A DNA stretch of 64,000 nucleotides from Candidatus Nitrosacidococcus tergens. Its GTDB lineage: Bacteria > Pseudomonadota > Gammaproteobacteria > Nitrosococcales > Nitrosococcaceae. Below are positions 8,498 through 18,114 of this stretch, in pieces. Position 1 is the stretch's first letter. Each line of letters starts with the position of its first letter. The translations under genes and the position numbers were made by a program. Below the pieces are notes generated by a model that had not been told where the DNA came from, made no database searches, and worked only from the letters and a program-made list of their open reading frames with translations. Where the stretch lies: contig NZ_LR778175.1 of the NCBI RefSeq assembly GCF_902810445.1, forward strand, positions 1,259,001 through 1,323,000, in the 5' to 3' direction.

Positions 8498-9673
8498 TCA
8501 ATATTGCTTTAACATTTGCCGCATTCCTCGAATAGCTTGTCGAGTACGGTGTTCATTTTCAATTAAACTAAAGCGAACATGCTGGTCTCCATAAGAGCCA
8601 AAGCCTACTCCTGGAGATACGGCTACTTTTGCCTCGTTAAGCAGTTTTTTAGAAAATTCTAGAGATCCAAGATAGCGAAAATCCTCTGGAATAGGTGCCC
8701 AAACAAACATAGTTGCTTTTGGAAATTCAACTTGCCAACCTATATCAATTAATCCTTGGCAAAGCACATTACGGCGTTTGCAATAATTATCCGCAATGGT
8801 TTTCACACAGTCTTGTGGACCTTCTAAAGCAGCAATTGCTGCAACTTGAATCGGAGTAAAAGTACCGTAATCTAAATAGGATTTCATACGAGCAAGAGCA
8901 GCAACTAAAGTGGAATTTCCACACATAAACCCTATTCGCCAGCCAGGCATATTATAGGTTTTTGATAGAGAATAAAATTCCACGGCAACCTCTTTTGCAC
9001 CGGTCACCTGTAATATCGAAGGAGCACGATAGCCATCAAAAGCAATTTCTGCATAGGCTAAATCATGAACCACCCAAAGATTGTATTCCTTAGCAATATT
9101 AATTGCCTTTTCAAAAAAGGCTAAATCTACACATTGAGCCGTAGGATTTGCTGGAAAATTTAAGATCAACATCTTTGGGCGAGGCCAAATATCTTTAATT
9201 GCTTTTTCTAATTCTGCGAAAAAATCTCCACCTACTACTAAGGGGACATGGCGAATATCTGCACCTGCAATAATGACCCCATAGGGATGGATAGGATAGG
9301 CAGGGTTTGGCACTAATACTGCATCACCAGGTCCAAGAGTAGCCAATGCTAGATGAGCTAGCCCTTCTTTAGATCCAATGGTAACAATCGCTTCAGTTTC
9401 AGGATCTAGTTCAACACCGTATTTACGATACCACTGACAGATAGCACGACGTAATCTAGGGATACCCCTCGATACAGAGTAACGGTGTGTATTAGGACGT
9501 TGCGCTGCTTCAACTAATTTATCTACAATATGTTTTGGTGTAGCTTGATCTGGGTTCCCCATCCCAAAATCAATAATATCTTCTCCTCTGGCACGAGCTG
9601 TCGCTTTTAGATCATTAACAATATTAAAAACATAGGGTGGAAGTCGCTGAATTCTAGAAAAATCCTTTATCAA
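8498..9673 (-). CDS. alaC: AlaC-type class I/II aminotransferase (glutamate-pyruvate transaminase)
   Basis: This 391-residue PLP enzyme has the fold type I aminotransferase signature. The Schiff-base Lys238 is in [16 protein letters not shown], with NFPANPTAQ around 172-180 and [14 protein letters not shown] near 201-214. The start [16 protein letters not shown] and its place before hom match proteobacterial AlaC, which makes alanine from pyruvate and glutamate. Substrate assignment is by family resemblance; aspartate or diaminopimelate aminotransferase relatives share the fold. It probably heads the alaC-hom-thrC unit. Confidence 0.85.
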   Translation of the reverse strand: MIKDFSRIQRLPPYVFNIVNDLKATARARGEDIIDFGMGNPDQATPKHIVDKLVEAAQRPNTHRYSVSRGIPRLRRAICQWYRKYGVELDPETEAIVTIGSKEGLAHLALATLGPGDAVLVPNPAYPIHPYGVIIAGADIRHVPLVVGGDFFAELEKAIKDIWPRPKMLILNFPANPTAQCVDLAFFEKAINIAKEYNLWVVHDLAYAEIAFDGYRAPSILQVTGAKEVAVEFYSLSKTYNMPGWRIGFMCGNSTLVAALARMKSYLDYGTFTPIQVAAIAALEGPQDCVKTIADNYCKRRNVLCQGLIDIGWQVEFPKATMFVWAPIPEDFRYLGSLEFSKKLLNEAKVAVSPGVGFGSYGDQHVRFSLIENEHRTRQAIRGMRQMLKQY

Positions 9674-9707
9674 GTGCGTAACCTATAAGGTAATATTTTA
9701 TTAAAAA

Positions 9708-10649
9708 TTAAATAATTGTTGATAAATATGCTGGATCGTTACTATAACCGAGTTTATGAAGTAAATGTTTGTTATCTGACCACCCCTCACATACTTTTAC
9801 CCATAACTTAAGATAGACTTTAGAATCTAACATTTTTTCCATTGCAACCCTAGATTCATAGCCAATTTGCTTTAATCCCAAGCCTTGTTTCCCTATGACA
9901 ATTGCTTTTTGCCCCAATCGTTCTACATAAATTACTGCAGCAATACGGCAAATTTCTCTATCTTGCTCAAAAGATTCTATAGATACAGTAATTGCATAGG
10001 GGAGTTCTTGACCTAAATGGCGGGTTAATTTTTCACGAATTAATTCAGCTGCTAAAAAACGCTCACTACAATTAGTCACTTGATCTTCTGGGTAGATAAA
10101 AGATCTTTTAGGAAGTAACTCAGCAACTCTACGCTCCAAAGCAGGTAAATTATCACCTTTTTGAGCTGATATGGGAATAACTTCCTTAAAATTATGTTTT
10201 TTTGTAAAAAACTCTATACAGGGAAGTAAATCATGTTTTTGGGTAATTCGATCTATTTTGTTAAGTACAAGAAGAATAGGAGCTTGAATGTCTTTTAAAA
10301 TCTCTAAAATTAATTCATCATCCTGAGTAAATCGATGAGCTTCTACTAAGAAAAGTATGATATCTGCTTCACCAAGCGTGGAATTAGCTACCTTATTTAA
10401 ATAATTATTAATTGTGCGATACTCTTTTTTCTGTACCCCAGGCGTATCGATATAAATAATTTGAGTATTGATAAAAGTTTTAATTCCTAATATTCGATGC
10501 CGAGTTGTTTGGGGGCGATAGGCAGTAATACTTATTTTTTGACCTAACATACGATTAAGTAAGCTTGATTTACCTACATTAGGTCGCCCAATCAAGGCTA
10601 CATAACCGCAAGAAGTCAGTATATTTTCTTCTACTGATTGGTGTTGCAT
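9708..10649 (-). CDS. era: GTPase Era
   Basis: Era is a GTPase that binds the 3' end of 16S rRNA and helps mature the 30S subunit. The G1 motif GRPNVGKSS is at 21-29, DTPG and NKID follow, and the C-terminal KH domain includes IGKQGLGLKQIG. At 313 residues the length is typical. The rnc stop lies 3 bases upstream of its start, so the two are translationally linked, as in most proteobacteria. Confidence 0.97.
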   Translation of the reverse strand: MQHQSVEENILTSCGYVALIGRPNVGKSSLLNRMLGQKISITAYRPQTTRHRILGIKTFINTQIIYIDTPGVQKKEYRTINNYLNKVANSTLGEADIILFLVEAHRFTQDDELILEILKDIQAPILLVLNKIDRITQKHDLLPCIEFFTKKHNFKEVIPISAQKGDNLPALERRVAELLPKRSFIYPEDQVTNCSERFLAAELIREKLTRHLGQELPYAITVSIESFEQDREICRIAAVIYVERLGQKAIVIGKQGLGLKQIGYESRVAMEKMLDSKVYLKLWVKVCEGWSDNKHLLHKLGYSNDPAYLSTII

Positions 10650-10652
10650 ATT

Positions 10653-11321
10653 TTATTCTTCTAATTGTGCAAGAATTTGAGTTGCCGCAGCTTGTTCTGC
10701 TCTACGACGGCTACTCCCTATCCCTATTTTAGTTGGAAGATTATCAGCAATACATGTTACTTCAAATACTCGTTTATGAGATTCTCCACTAATTTTGCTT
10801 AAGTGATAATCTGGTAAAGGAAGTTGGCGTGCCTGAAGATATTCTTGAAGGCGAGTTTTAGGATCTTTTAAAGATATCTCTTGCGTAACTGATTTAAGCC
10901 GATTCTCATAAAGAGAAGCTACGATCTGAGAGCAGCGTCTCAGCCCGGCATCTAAATACATTGCACCAATGATAGCTTCAAAAGCATCTGCAAGAATTGA
11001 GTTTCGCTGATAGCCACCACTTTTTATTTCACCAGGACCTAAGATGAGATAATTATTAATATTAAGTTCTCGTGCTAAGGTTGCTAGCGTTTCCTCTTTT
11101 ACTAGGCTCGCTCTGATTCTAGTTAACTTTCCTTCTTGAGCAGCTGAAAATTGATTATAGAGAAGATCAGCAATCAAAAAATTAAGAATAGAGTCTCCTA
11201 GAAATTCTAGACGTTCGTTATTTTCCTTGCAAGCACTGCGATGAGTAAGTGCCTGAATTAGCAAAGATGAATCCGTAAAACAATAGTCTATTTTTTGATA
11301 GATTTGCTCTAAGTTACTCAC
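10653..11321 (-). CDS. rnc: Ribonuclease III
   Basis: This double-strand-specific endoribonuclease processes rRNA precursors and regulatory duplexes. The catalytic signature NERLEFLGDSIL is present around 34-45, followed by the second acidic site in ADAFEAIIGAMYLDAG. A C-terminal double-stranded RNA-binding domain (about 150-220) includes the SSRRRAEQAAA helix. The 222-residue length is standard. It lies between lepB and era. Confidence 0.97.
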   Translation of the reverse strand: MSNLEQIYQKIDYCFTDSSLLIQALTHRSACKENNERLEFLGDSILNFLIADLLYNQFSAAQEGKLTRIRASLVKEETLATLARELNINNYLILGPGEIKSGGYQRNSILADAFEAIIGAMYLDAGLRRCSQIVASLYENRLKSVTQEISLKDPKTRLQEYLQARQLPLPDYHLSKISGESHKRVFEVTCIADNLPTKIGIGSSRRRAEQAAATQILAQLEE

Positions 11322-11354
11322 AGGATAGTTAATATATCATGCAACCAATTATAT

Positions 11355-12158
11355 TTACTTTATTTTATTTCCAATGCGATCTAAAATTACACCGCCTTTA
11401 TCCCAATCCCAGCTCATCCAAACCATAAATGCTTTACCAATTAAATTCTCTTCTGGAACAACACCCCAAAACCGACTATCATTACTTCTATCCCGATTAT
11501 CTCCCATCATAAAATAGTGACCTTCTGGAACTTCATATTCTCCTTCTCCTAAAGTAATGTTAGGTGCGACGGTAATTTGATGTTCTTGAGTGCCCAGATA
11601 TTCAATACGAAGCTCATCAGGACGATTATATAGAGTATCTTCCTGAAAATAAGGGCCTATTAGTTTTTGTTTCATAGGTTGATCGTTAATATAGATAGTT
11701 TTATTACGATAGCTAATCTTATCTCCAGGCAGTCCAATAACACGTTTTATATAATCTACTCTAGGATTCTTAGGGTAGCGAAAAACTACTACATCCCCCC
11801 GCTTTGGTTCACCAAGGGCTATAATTTTTTTGTTTATAGCAGGAAGACGAATCCCATAAATAAATTTATTGACTAAAATAAAATCCCCTACCATAAGGGT
11901 AGGAATCATCGATCCTGAAGGAATACGAAAAGGCTCTACTAAAAATGAGCGTAATACTAAAACAACTATAATTATTGGAAAAAACGAGCGGGCATACTCA
12001 ACTAAGATAGGATCTTTAGCTGTTTTCTCCGTATCTGATGTAGCTTCTTTAGTCGTATTTTTGCGTCTTGCTGGAGCCCATAACCAACTATCTAAAGCCC
12101 AAACTGTACCTGTAATTGCCGCAGCAATCACCATAACTGTAGGAAAATCTAGGTACAT
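11355..12158 (-). CDS. lepB: Signal peptidase I
   Basis: This inner-membrane protease cleaves Sec and Tat signal peptides. An N-terminal membrane segment (about 6-26) precedes a charged linker and a second segment (about 60-72). The catalytic Ser83 is in PSGSMIPTL and the Lys138 general base is in DYIKRVIGLPGD. The C-terminal GDNRDRSNDSRFWG box is intact. The 267-residue length fits gammaproteobacterial LepB. It is downstream of lepA and upstream of rnc. Confidence 0.97.
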   Translation of the reverse strand: MYLDFPTVMVIAAAITGTVWALDSWLWAPARRKNTTKEATSDTEKTAKDPILVEYARSFFPIIIVVLVLRSFLVEPFRIPSGSMIPTLMVGDFILVNKFIYGIRLPAINKKIIALGEPKRGDVVVFRYPKNPRVDYIKRVIGLPGDKISYRNKTIYINDQPMKQKLIGPYFQEDTLYNRPDELRIEYLGTQEHQITVAPNITLGEGEYEVPEGHYFMMGDNRDRSNDSRFWGVVPEENLIGKAFMVWMSWDWDKGGVILDRIGNKIK

Positions 12159-12224
12159 TTAATTAAACTGTCCTATATAAATAAATGAAATATCTTAGGG
12201 ATAATCTAAGGATAGATGATAGCG

Positions 12225-14024
12225 TTATTTGACAGTTTTTTTCCCTACATTTAACACTGCAAGAAATGCTTCTTGAGGGATTTCTATAGATCCAATTTGT
12301 TTCATACGCTTCTTTCCTGCTTTTTGTTTTTCTAACAATTTACGTTTACGAGTAATATCTCCACCATAACACTTAGCTGTTACATTTTTTCGTAGTGCTT
12401 TTACTGTAGTGCGGGAAATAATGTGGGCACCAATAGCTGCCTGAATAGCTATATCAAAGAGCTGCCTTGGAATCAGTTCTTTCATTTTTTCTGCAAGCTC
12501 TCTTCCTCTGTGATGAGCTTGATCTTTATGCACAATTAAAGAAAGTGCATCGACACGCTCATTATTAATGAGTAAATCTAATTTTACCAAATTTGCTGCT
12601 TGAAATCGCAGAAAGTGATAATCAAGAGAGGCATAACCACTACTTACAGATTTAAGTCGCTCAAAAAAATCAAGTACTGCTTCACTTAAAGGCAATTCAT
12701 AACAAAGGGAAATTTGGTTTCCTAAATATTGAAGCTGCTTTTGTAACCCTCTTTTTTCTTCACAAAGACTAATTACCGCACCGACATATTGTTGAGATAC
12801 TAAAATATCAGCTTGTATAATAGGTTCTCTTATTTCTGCAATAGATCCAGACTCAGGCAGTAATGCTGGATTATCAATTCGCAAAATATTACCTTTACTG
12901 GTCAGTACTTCATAAACTACCGTAGGAGCAGTAGTAATTAAATCTACATTGTATTCTCGCTCCAACCGCTCTTGGATAATTTCCATATGGAGCATCCCTA
13001 GGAATCCACAGCGAAACCCAAAACCTAGCGCTTGAGAGGTTTCGGGCTCGTAAAATAATGCTGCATCATTAAGACGAAGTTTGGCAAGAGATTCTCTTAA
13101 ATCCTCATAAGAATCAGAACTAATAGGAAATAATCCAGAAAAAACTTGGGGTTTTACAGATTTAAACCCTGGTAATGGCTTAATTCCAACTTGTCCAGCA
13201 TTAGTTATGGTATCTCCCACTGGAGCACCATCTATTTCTTTAATTCCCGCAATAATATAGCCAACCCCTCCTGCTGAAAGCTGAGTAATTTCTCTAGGTT
13301 TAGGTGTAAAAATACCTATTTTTTCTACTTGATACTGCTGTCCAGTCGATAAAATTATGATTTTGTCTTTAGGATAAATACATCCATCTACAATTCGAAT
13401 TAGAGAAACAACGCCTAAATAGTTATCAAACCAAGAATCAATAATTAATGCTCGCAAAGGAGCTAAAGGATTACCTTGGGGAGGGGGAATTTTACGAATA
13501 AGTACTGCTAAAAGTGCATCTATCCCTAATCCTGTTTTTGCACTTACTTGTAATGCATCGGTAGCATCAATACCAATAATTTCTTCAATTTCTTGGCAAA
13601 CTCGATCAGGTTCAGCAGAAGGTAGATCAATTTTATTTAATACAGGAACAACTTCTAAACCTTGTTCTATCGCAGTATAACAATTTGCAACGCTTTGAGC
13701 TTCAACTCCTTGAGAAGCATCTACAACTAATAAAGCCCCTTCACAAGCAGCCAATGATCTAGATACTTCATACGAGAAATCTACATGTCCTGGGGTATCA
13801 ATAAAATTCAGGTCATAAACATTCCCTTCCATTTCATACTGCAAGGATACACTATGGGCTTTAATAGTAATTCCTCGCTCCCTTTCTAAATCCATAGAGT
13901 CAAGTACTTGCTCTGCCATTTCCCGTTCCGCCAATCCGTGGCAGATCTGAATAAATCGATCTGCAATTGTAGATTTACCATGGTCAATATGAGCAATAAT
14001 GGAAAAGTTACGAATATTTTTCAT
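12225..14024 (-). CDS. lepA: Elongation factor 4 (LepA)
   Basis: LepA is a ribosome-associated GTPase, implicated in back-translocation or in 30S assembly. The 599-residue protein starts [19 protein letters not shown], with the G1 motif AHIDHGKST near 11-19. DTPGH and NKIDLP follow, with EF-G-like domains and the LepA-specific C-terminal domain ending in [13 protein letters not shown]. Length and domains are normal. It lies upstream of lepB and downstream of mucD in the envelope-stress cluster. Confidence 0.98.
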   Translation of the reverse strand: MKNIRNFSIIAHIDHGKSTIADRFIQICHGLAEREMAEQVLDSMDLERERGITIKAHSVSLQYEMEGNVYDLNFIDTPGHVDFSYEVSRSLAACEGALLVVDASQGVEAQSVANCYTAIEQGLEVVPVLNKIDLPSAEPDRVCQEIEEIIGIDATDALQVSAKTGLGIDALLAVLIRKIPPPQGNPLAPLRALIIDSWFDNYLGVVSLIRIVDGCIYPKDKIIILSTGQQYQVEKIGIFTPKPREITQLSAGGVGYIIAGIKEIDGAPVGDTITNAGQVGIKPLPGFKSVKPQVFSGLFPISSDSYEDLRESLAKLRLNDAALFYEPETSQALGFGFRCGFLGMLHMEIIQERLEREYNVDLITTAPTVVYEVLTSKGNILRIDNPALLPESGSIAEIREPIIQADILVSQQYVGAVISLCEEKRGLQKQLQYLGNQISLCYELPLSEAVLDFFERLKSVSSGYASLDYHFLRFQAANLVKLDLLINNERVDALSLIVHKDQAHHRGRELAEKMKELIPRQLFDIAIQAAIGAHIISRTTVKALRKNVTAKCYGGDITRKRKLLEKQKAGKKRMKQIGSIEIPQEAFLAVLNVGKKTVK

Positions 14025-14063
14025 ACTTGAAATAAGTAGAATGACTCATAGGAACAATAATAA

Positions 14064-14104
14064 AATACCGACTAGTAGAAATAGCCCAGTATCTAGCCGG
14101 TATT
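14064..14104 (-). terminator. Terminator candidate after mucD
   Basis: An inverted repeat with 12-base arms and one mismatch (AATACCG-x-CTAG / CTAG-x-CGGTATT) lies 33 bases beyond the mucD stop. Read on the minus strand it is followed by a T-rich stretch (TTTTATTATT). This is consistent with an intrinsic terminator separating the rpoE-mucD genes from lepA. Confidence 0.55.
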
Positions 14105-14136
14105 CTGTAAAGTTAAGTAAAAAGGTTAATAATAAT

Positions 14137-15570
14137 TTAATTTGGTACTTTAAGTGCAATAAATATCGAAGTATTCTCACCCCGCTGTATCAACACCGGT
14201 ACTTTTTTACCTGAAGGCAGTTTCTTAGCTATTTCCTGAAATTGTTTAATATCGCTTATTTCTACACTATTAATTTTGAGGATAATATCACCATTTTGAA
14301 TTCCAGCATCTAAAGCAGGTCCTTCTTTTACCTCAGTAACTTGTACGCCAGTGCTTAAATTTAAATAAGCTTTTTGCTCACCGGTTAAATCAGATACTTC
14401 AATAGCAAGGCGTTTTTCAGTCACTTGACCATGTTTACCTACCGTTTTTTGTAGTTCCTCTTCCTCAGGCAATTTCCCCACTTTAATTTTAATATTTTTC
14501 TGCTTACCTTCCCGTAAGATATCCATACTGACAGGATCGCCAATCTTTGTTTGCCCTACTAATGGGGGTAAGGATGATGAGCGTGAAATGGGTTTATTAT
14601 TAAAACTTAGGATAATATCGCCAAGCTTAACCCCTGCTTTTGCAGCAGGACTATCAGGAAGTATTTTAGCAACTAAAGCTCCTTGCGGTTTTTCTAACCC
14701 AAAGGACTCTGCAAGTTCTTGAGTAACATCTTGAATAATAACCCCAAGCCAGCCTCGTGTCACTTGACCATTCTCTTTAAGTTGCTCAACAGCACGCATA
14801 GCTACATCGATGGGTATAGCAAAGGATAACCCCATAAACCCACCCGTACGGCTATAAATTTGAGAATTAATCCCTATCACTTCTCCAGCTAGATTAAATA
14901 GAGGTCCTCCTGAATTACCAGGGTTAATCGCTACGTCTGTTTGAATAAAAGGAATGTAACTCTCTTCAGGCAAACTTCTACCTACTGCACTAACAATACC
15001 TGCGGTAGCTGAATAATCAAACCCAAAAGGAGATCCTATAGCAAGTACCCATTCTCCTACTTTAAGTTGATTTGAATCTCCATATTTTAAAGTAGGCAAA
15101 TTTCCTGCCTCAACTTTTAATAGACCAAGATCACTACGAGCATCGCTACCTACTACCTTAGCTTCCAGTTCTCTACGGTCACTGAAACGTACAATAATCG
15201 CATCTGCATCACGAATAACATGATAATTAGTAATGATATATCCATCAGAGGAAATAACAAATCCAGATCCTAGAGAATGAGTTTCAAATTGCTCGGGGCT
15301 TTCTTGCTCATTTGGATTACCAAAAAAGTGATGGAAAAAATCCTCAAAAGGACTACCCTTTGGAACTGGGGGAAAGCCATGAGGTAATCCAGCATTTTTT
15401 CTTGAAACTTTTTGGGTAGTGCTAATATTAACCACTGCTGGTCCATTCTGCTCAACTAGCTTTGTAAAATCTGGTAAATTTTGTACTTGTGCCTCTACCT
15501 TATAAGTAGTGCTACTGATTAATAGTAATATCGAAAAAAATATCTGTTGCTTATTAAAAAAAAACTTCAT
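14137..15570 (-). CDS. mucD: DegP/MucD-type periplasmic serine protease
   Basis: This is a trypsin-like HtrA protease and chaperone that degrades misfolded envelope proteins. An N-terminal signal peptide ends near AEA at about 25-27. The catalytic triad is His117 (TNYHVI), Asp147 (ARSDLGL) and Ser220 (NPGNSGGP). Two PDZ domains follow (about 265-355 and 380-470). The length of 477 residues fits MucD/DegP. Its place downstream of rpoE-rseA-rseB matches the mucD gene of the AlgU cluster in pseudomonads, so it probably belongs to the sigma-E regulon. Confidence 0.95.
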   Translation of the reverse strand: MKFFFNKQQIFFSILLLISSTTYKVEAQVQNLPDFTKLVEQNGPAVVNISTTQKVSRKNAGLPHGFPPVPKGSPFEDFFHHFFGNPNEQESPEQFETHSLGSGFVISSDGYIITNYHVIRDADAIIVRFSDRRELEAKVVGSDARSDLGLLKVEAGNLPTLKYGDSNQLKVGEWVLAIGSPFGFDYSATAGIVSAVGRSLPEESYIPFIQTDVAINPGNSGGPLFNLAGEVIGINSQIYSRTGGFMGLSFAIPIDVAMRAVEQLKENGQVTRGWLGVIIQDVTQELAESFGLEKPQGALVAKILPDSPAAKAGVKLGDIILSFNNKPISRSSSLPPLVGQTKIGDPVSMDILREGKQKNIKIKVGKLPEEEELQKTVGKHGQVTEKRLAIEVSDLTGEQKAYLNLSTGVQVTEVKEGPALDAGIQNGDIILKINSVEISDIKQFQEIAKKLPSGKKVPVLIQRGENTSIFIALKVPN

Positions 15571-15732
15571 AATATTTGCTCCTAATATTCCTCTCTAGGA
15601 AGGATGAATAAACCATATTTTAAAGAGTAGAATGGGAAAAAGTAAAATATAGGGATTCTCTTACTTTAATAAAAATGAAGAGTAACTAAGCTTACTATAT
15701 ATAAGTTTATCCTCTGTAATTTGGATTATATT

Positions 15733-16731
15733 CTAATTAATATAACGAATAGATTTACCAATTTTCTCTACAGCTGCGTGGGGAATATCCCCTACCACAG
15801 TAAGATAATGTTTTGATAAGGTAGTGCCATAGGCATTAATAGCTCCTAAGGTTGAAAAACCATGTAAGTGACTTTGATGGTTATCAATCGCACTTTCGAT
15901 AAATACAGAAACAGATCCCAATCCATCTGAATAAGCCAAGTGCTCTACTGGTATCTGACTATTGGGTAATAGGTGTTTCCCATAGGCAACTAGGGTAAAT
16001 CCTAGAGGTAACCAGTCTATCTTCCAATGACTCTCTTCCTGACTTTCTAGATCGGATTTTATAGATTTATCTTCTCTTTTCTGGGAAACCCTCTTTCCTA
16101 CAATTGTAGGTAATAACTCTTGCTGAGAGATTTGAGTAGGCAATGATAAAGAGATAAACATAACCTGCTCAAGGGGGCGATTGTCTTCTCCTATCATAAT
16201 ACTCTTAAGTAATAAGCCTGTATTTGGATCAACCCAAAGGTGATATCCATAACGGTAAGGATCGCTAGGAATTACAATAATTTCTTGTGTTTCTCTGCCA
16301 GCTACTCTGTTTTTTTTTCCTATAGAAAATTGATAGTATTTAGATATATCTTTTAGTTTTTTCGAAAAATTCCTTAAGAAATTATTCCCACTATGGAAAT
16401 CCCCCTCAATATTTTCTTTTCTATTAGGAAAGATATGGGTGATAGATTCCTTATCTCGAATGATTTCTCTAGGAGGGCCATTCAAGGAAGTTAACCGCTC
16501 ATATTCTCCATATTTATCCACTTTATGAACAACATGAATGGCTTTTAGTTGATCATTGCGTAAATAAACAAAAACCCCTTTATAATTTAGATGGGTTGAT
16601 GCGTATTCCATTTGATTAATCAAGGACAATGCAGAATTAGAAGTACTAGAATCTGCAACGGCTATTGAATATGGAGCAATCACCACAATAATAGTGAGCA
16701 GTTTAAAATATCTGTTACTGGTGATCTTCAT
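15733..16731 (-). CDS. rseB: Sigma-E regulatory protein RseB/MucB
   Basis: This is a periplasmic lipid/LPS-sensing protein that shields RseA from proteolysis. Starting at the ATG at 16731 it has 332 residues and a clear signal peptide (MKITSNRYFKLLTIIVVIAP, cleaved near AVA). The mature part shows the RseB pattern, including GVFVYLRNDQ, a lolA-like N-terminal domain and a C-terminal domain with LPLGFTLV. The frame is open upstream to 16773, but those residues overlap rseA and precede the signal peptide. The chosen start overlaps the rseA end by 17 bases, suggesting coupled translation. Confidence 0.9.
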   Translation of the reverse strand: MKITSNRYFKLLTIIVVIAPYSIAVADSSTSNSALSLINQMEYASTHLNYKGVFVYLRNDQLKAIHVVHKVDKYGEYERLTSLNGPPREIIRDKESITHIFPNRKENIEGDFHSGNNFLRNFSKKLKDISKYYQFSIGKKNRVAGRETQEIIVIPSDPYRYGYHLWVDPNTGLLLKSIMIGEDNRPLEQVMFISLSLPTQISQQELLPTIVGKRVSQKREDKSIKSDLESQEESHWKIDWLPLGFTLVAYGKHLLPNSQIPVEHLAYSDGLGSVSVFIESAIDNHQSHLHGFSTLGAINAYGTTLSKHYLTVVGDIPHAAVEKIGKSIRYIN

Positions 16732-17305
16732 AAGAAACAATTCGCCCATAACCAAGTATACCCGATGTATCAATATACTCAGTATGGTTCACCAAATAAG
16801 TGTTTAGTTGCTGTTTTACCTCAGGATCGGGAGCTGTCCAGCGAGTATTATTCACACTAATAGTAGGGCTCGTATTAAGATTTGATATACTCTGTGCTGC
16901 TAAATCAATTGATTCTGTTTTTAGTAAAATCGATTGATTCAACAAGGTATGTAATCCGAATGTGATTACACTGAGTGAGGCTGCAACGGCTAATCCTAAT
17001 GAGGAAATTTGTTTTAAGTTTAACTTTCCAAATAAAGTAGATTGCTTATATTTTTGTTTATCTTCCTGAACTGGAATGAAAAAAGTAGGTTCAGATTCTA
17101 AAGCTTCAGAAATTCTTATAGAAAGATCAAGAGAAGGATCGTTTGATAAATTCCTTTGCATAGAATCCCTAATAAAATGATAGTGCTGCCAGTGATTACG
17201 AACTAGGTTATCATTTTTAAATGATAACAACACCAAATCCAATTCTTCTACTGGAAGCTCTCCATCCATAAGTGCTGATAATTGTTCATTAATGCAATTG
17301 CTCAT
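16715..17305 (-). CDS. rseA: Anti-sigma-E factor RseA/MucA
   Basis: This is a single-pass inner-membrane protein that sequesters RpoE. The N-terminal anti-sigma domain has the typical start NEQLSALMDGELP. One hydrophobic segment lies at about residues 100-125 (GLAVAASLSVITFGLHTLL), and the C-terminal part is periplasmic and binds RseB. The 196-residue length is normal. It lies 43 bases after rpoE and overlaps rseB, the usual stress-response operon. Confidence 0.92.
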   Translation of the reverse strand: MSNCINEQLSALMDGELPVEELDLVLLSFKNDNLVRNHWQHYHFIRDSMQRNLSNDPSLDLSIRISEALESEPTFFIPVQEDKQKYKQSTLFGKLNLKQISSLGLAVAASLSVITFGLHTLLNQSILLKTESIDLAAQSISNLNTSPTISVNNTRWTAPDPEVKQQLNTYLVNHTEYIDTSGILGYGRIVSYEDHQ

Positions 17306-17348
17306 AATATATTCAACCTTTTATGGCTATAAATCTAAAAAAATATTA

Positions 17349-17924
17349 CTAGGTAAAATGTGCTAAAAAAGGATTAATTTTTTCATCAATTGCCTCCCTT
17401 GCTCGGAAAATTCTAGAACGCACAGTACCAATGGGACAATCCATAACTTCAGCAATTTCAGCATAACCTAAACCCTCTAGCTCACGCAAAATAATTGCCG
17501 TGCGTAGTTCATCTGGTAACTCATTAATTGTTTTATCTATTGTTTGTGCAATTTCATCTCGGATTAATAAATGCTCCGGAGTAGCCTGATCCTTTAAGTA
17601 TGTTTCAGCAACATAATCTTTAATATCTGTATCATTTTCAAGGGGATACCGATTTTGTACAATTAAGTAATTTTTGGCAGTATTAATTGCGATACGATAT
17701 AGCCAAGTATAAAATGCACTTTCACCTCGAAAGCGAGGTAGAGCCCTATAGGCTTTGATAAAAGTTTCCTGTGCTATATCTAATGCATCCCCTGAATCAC
17801 GTATATAATGGGAAATAAGCCTTAATATTTTTTGTTGATATTTTAAAACCAGCATATCAAATGCTTTTTTATCTCCACGCTGAACACGCTGAACTAGATC
17901 ATAATCAACTTGTCTCTCGCTCAT
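17349..17924 (-). CDS. rpoE: RNA polymerase sigma-E factor (RpoE/AlgU)
   Basis: This is an extracytoplasmic-function sigma factor of 191 residues. Region 2 is recognisable (FDMLVLKYQQKIL to AFYTWLYRIAINTAKN), as is region 4 (LPDELRTAIILRELEGLGYAEIAEVM, then GTVRSRIFRAREAI). It directs the response to damaged outer-membrane proteins. It is the first gene of rpoE-rseA-rseB-mucD. The 190-base region to nadB carries its promoter; I found no consensus sigma-E autoregulatory site with correct spacing. Confidence 0.96.
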   Translation of the reverse strand: MSERQVDYDLVQRVQRGDKKAFDMLVLKYQQKILRLISHYIRDSGDALDIAQETFIKAYRALPRFRGESAFYTWLYRIAINTAKNYLIVQNRYPLENDTDIKDYVAETYLKDQATPEHLLIRDEIAQTIDKTINELPDELRTAIILRELEGLGYAEIAEVMDCPIGTVRSRIFRAREAIDEKINPFLAHFT

Positions 17925-18114
17925 TGCAGTTGCTAATTTATCTTATGGATAAATAAACTCGATCGATCCTATCAGCATCAGAGATATCTCTACTATTAAA
18001 CAGTTCGCAATACATATACACTAACTTTTTACATATCTATTTATCTTAACTATCTTATACTGAATTTATTTAATGATCTGGTTTCAAAAGACCTAGTATA
18101 GTGATTATTTTCAA

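Noticed and set aside
17925..18114. Sigma-E autoregulatory promoter upstream of rpoE (GAACT...TCTGA on the minus strand)
   Set aside because: The spacing between the two elements is about two bases longer than the consensus, so I do not call it.
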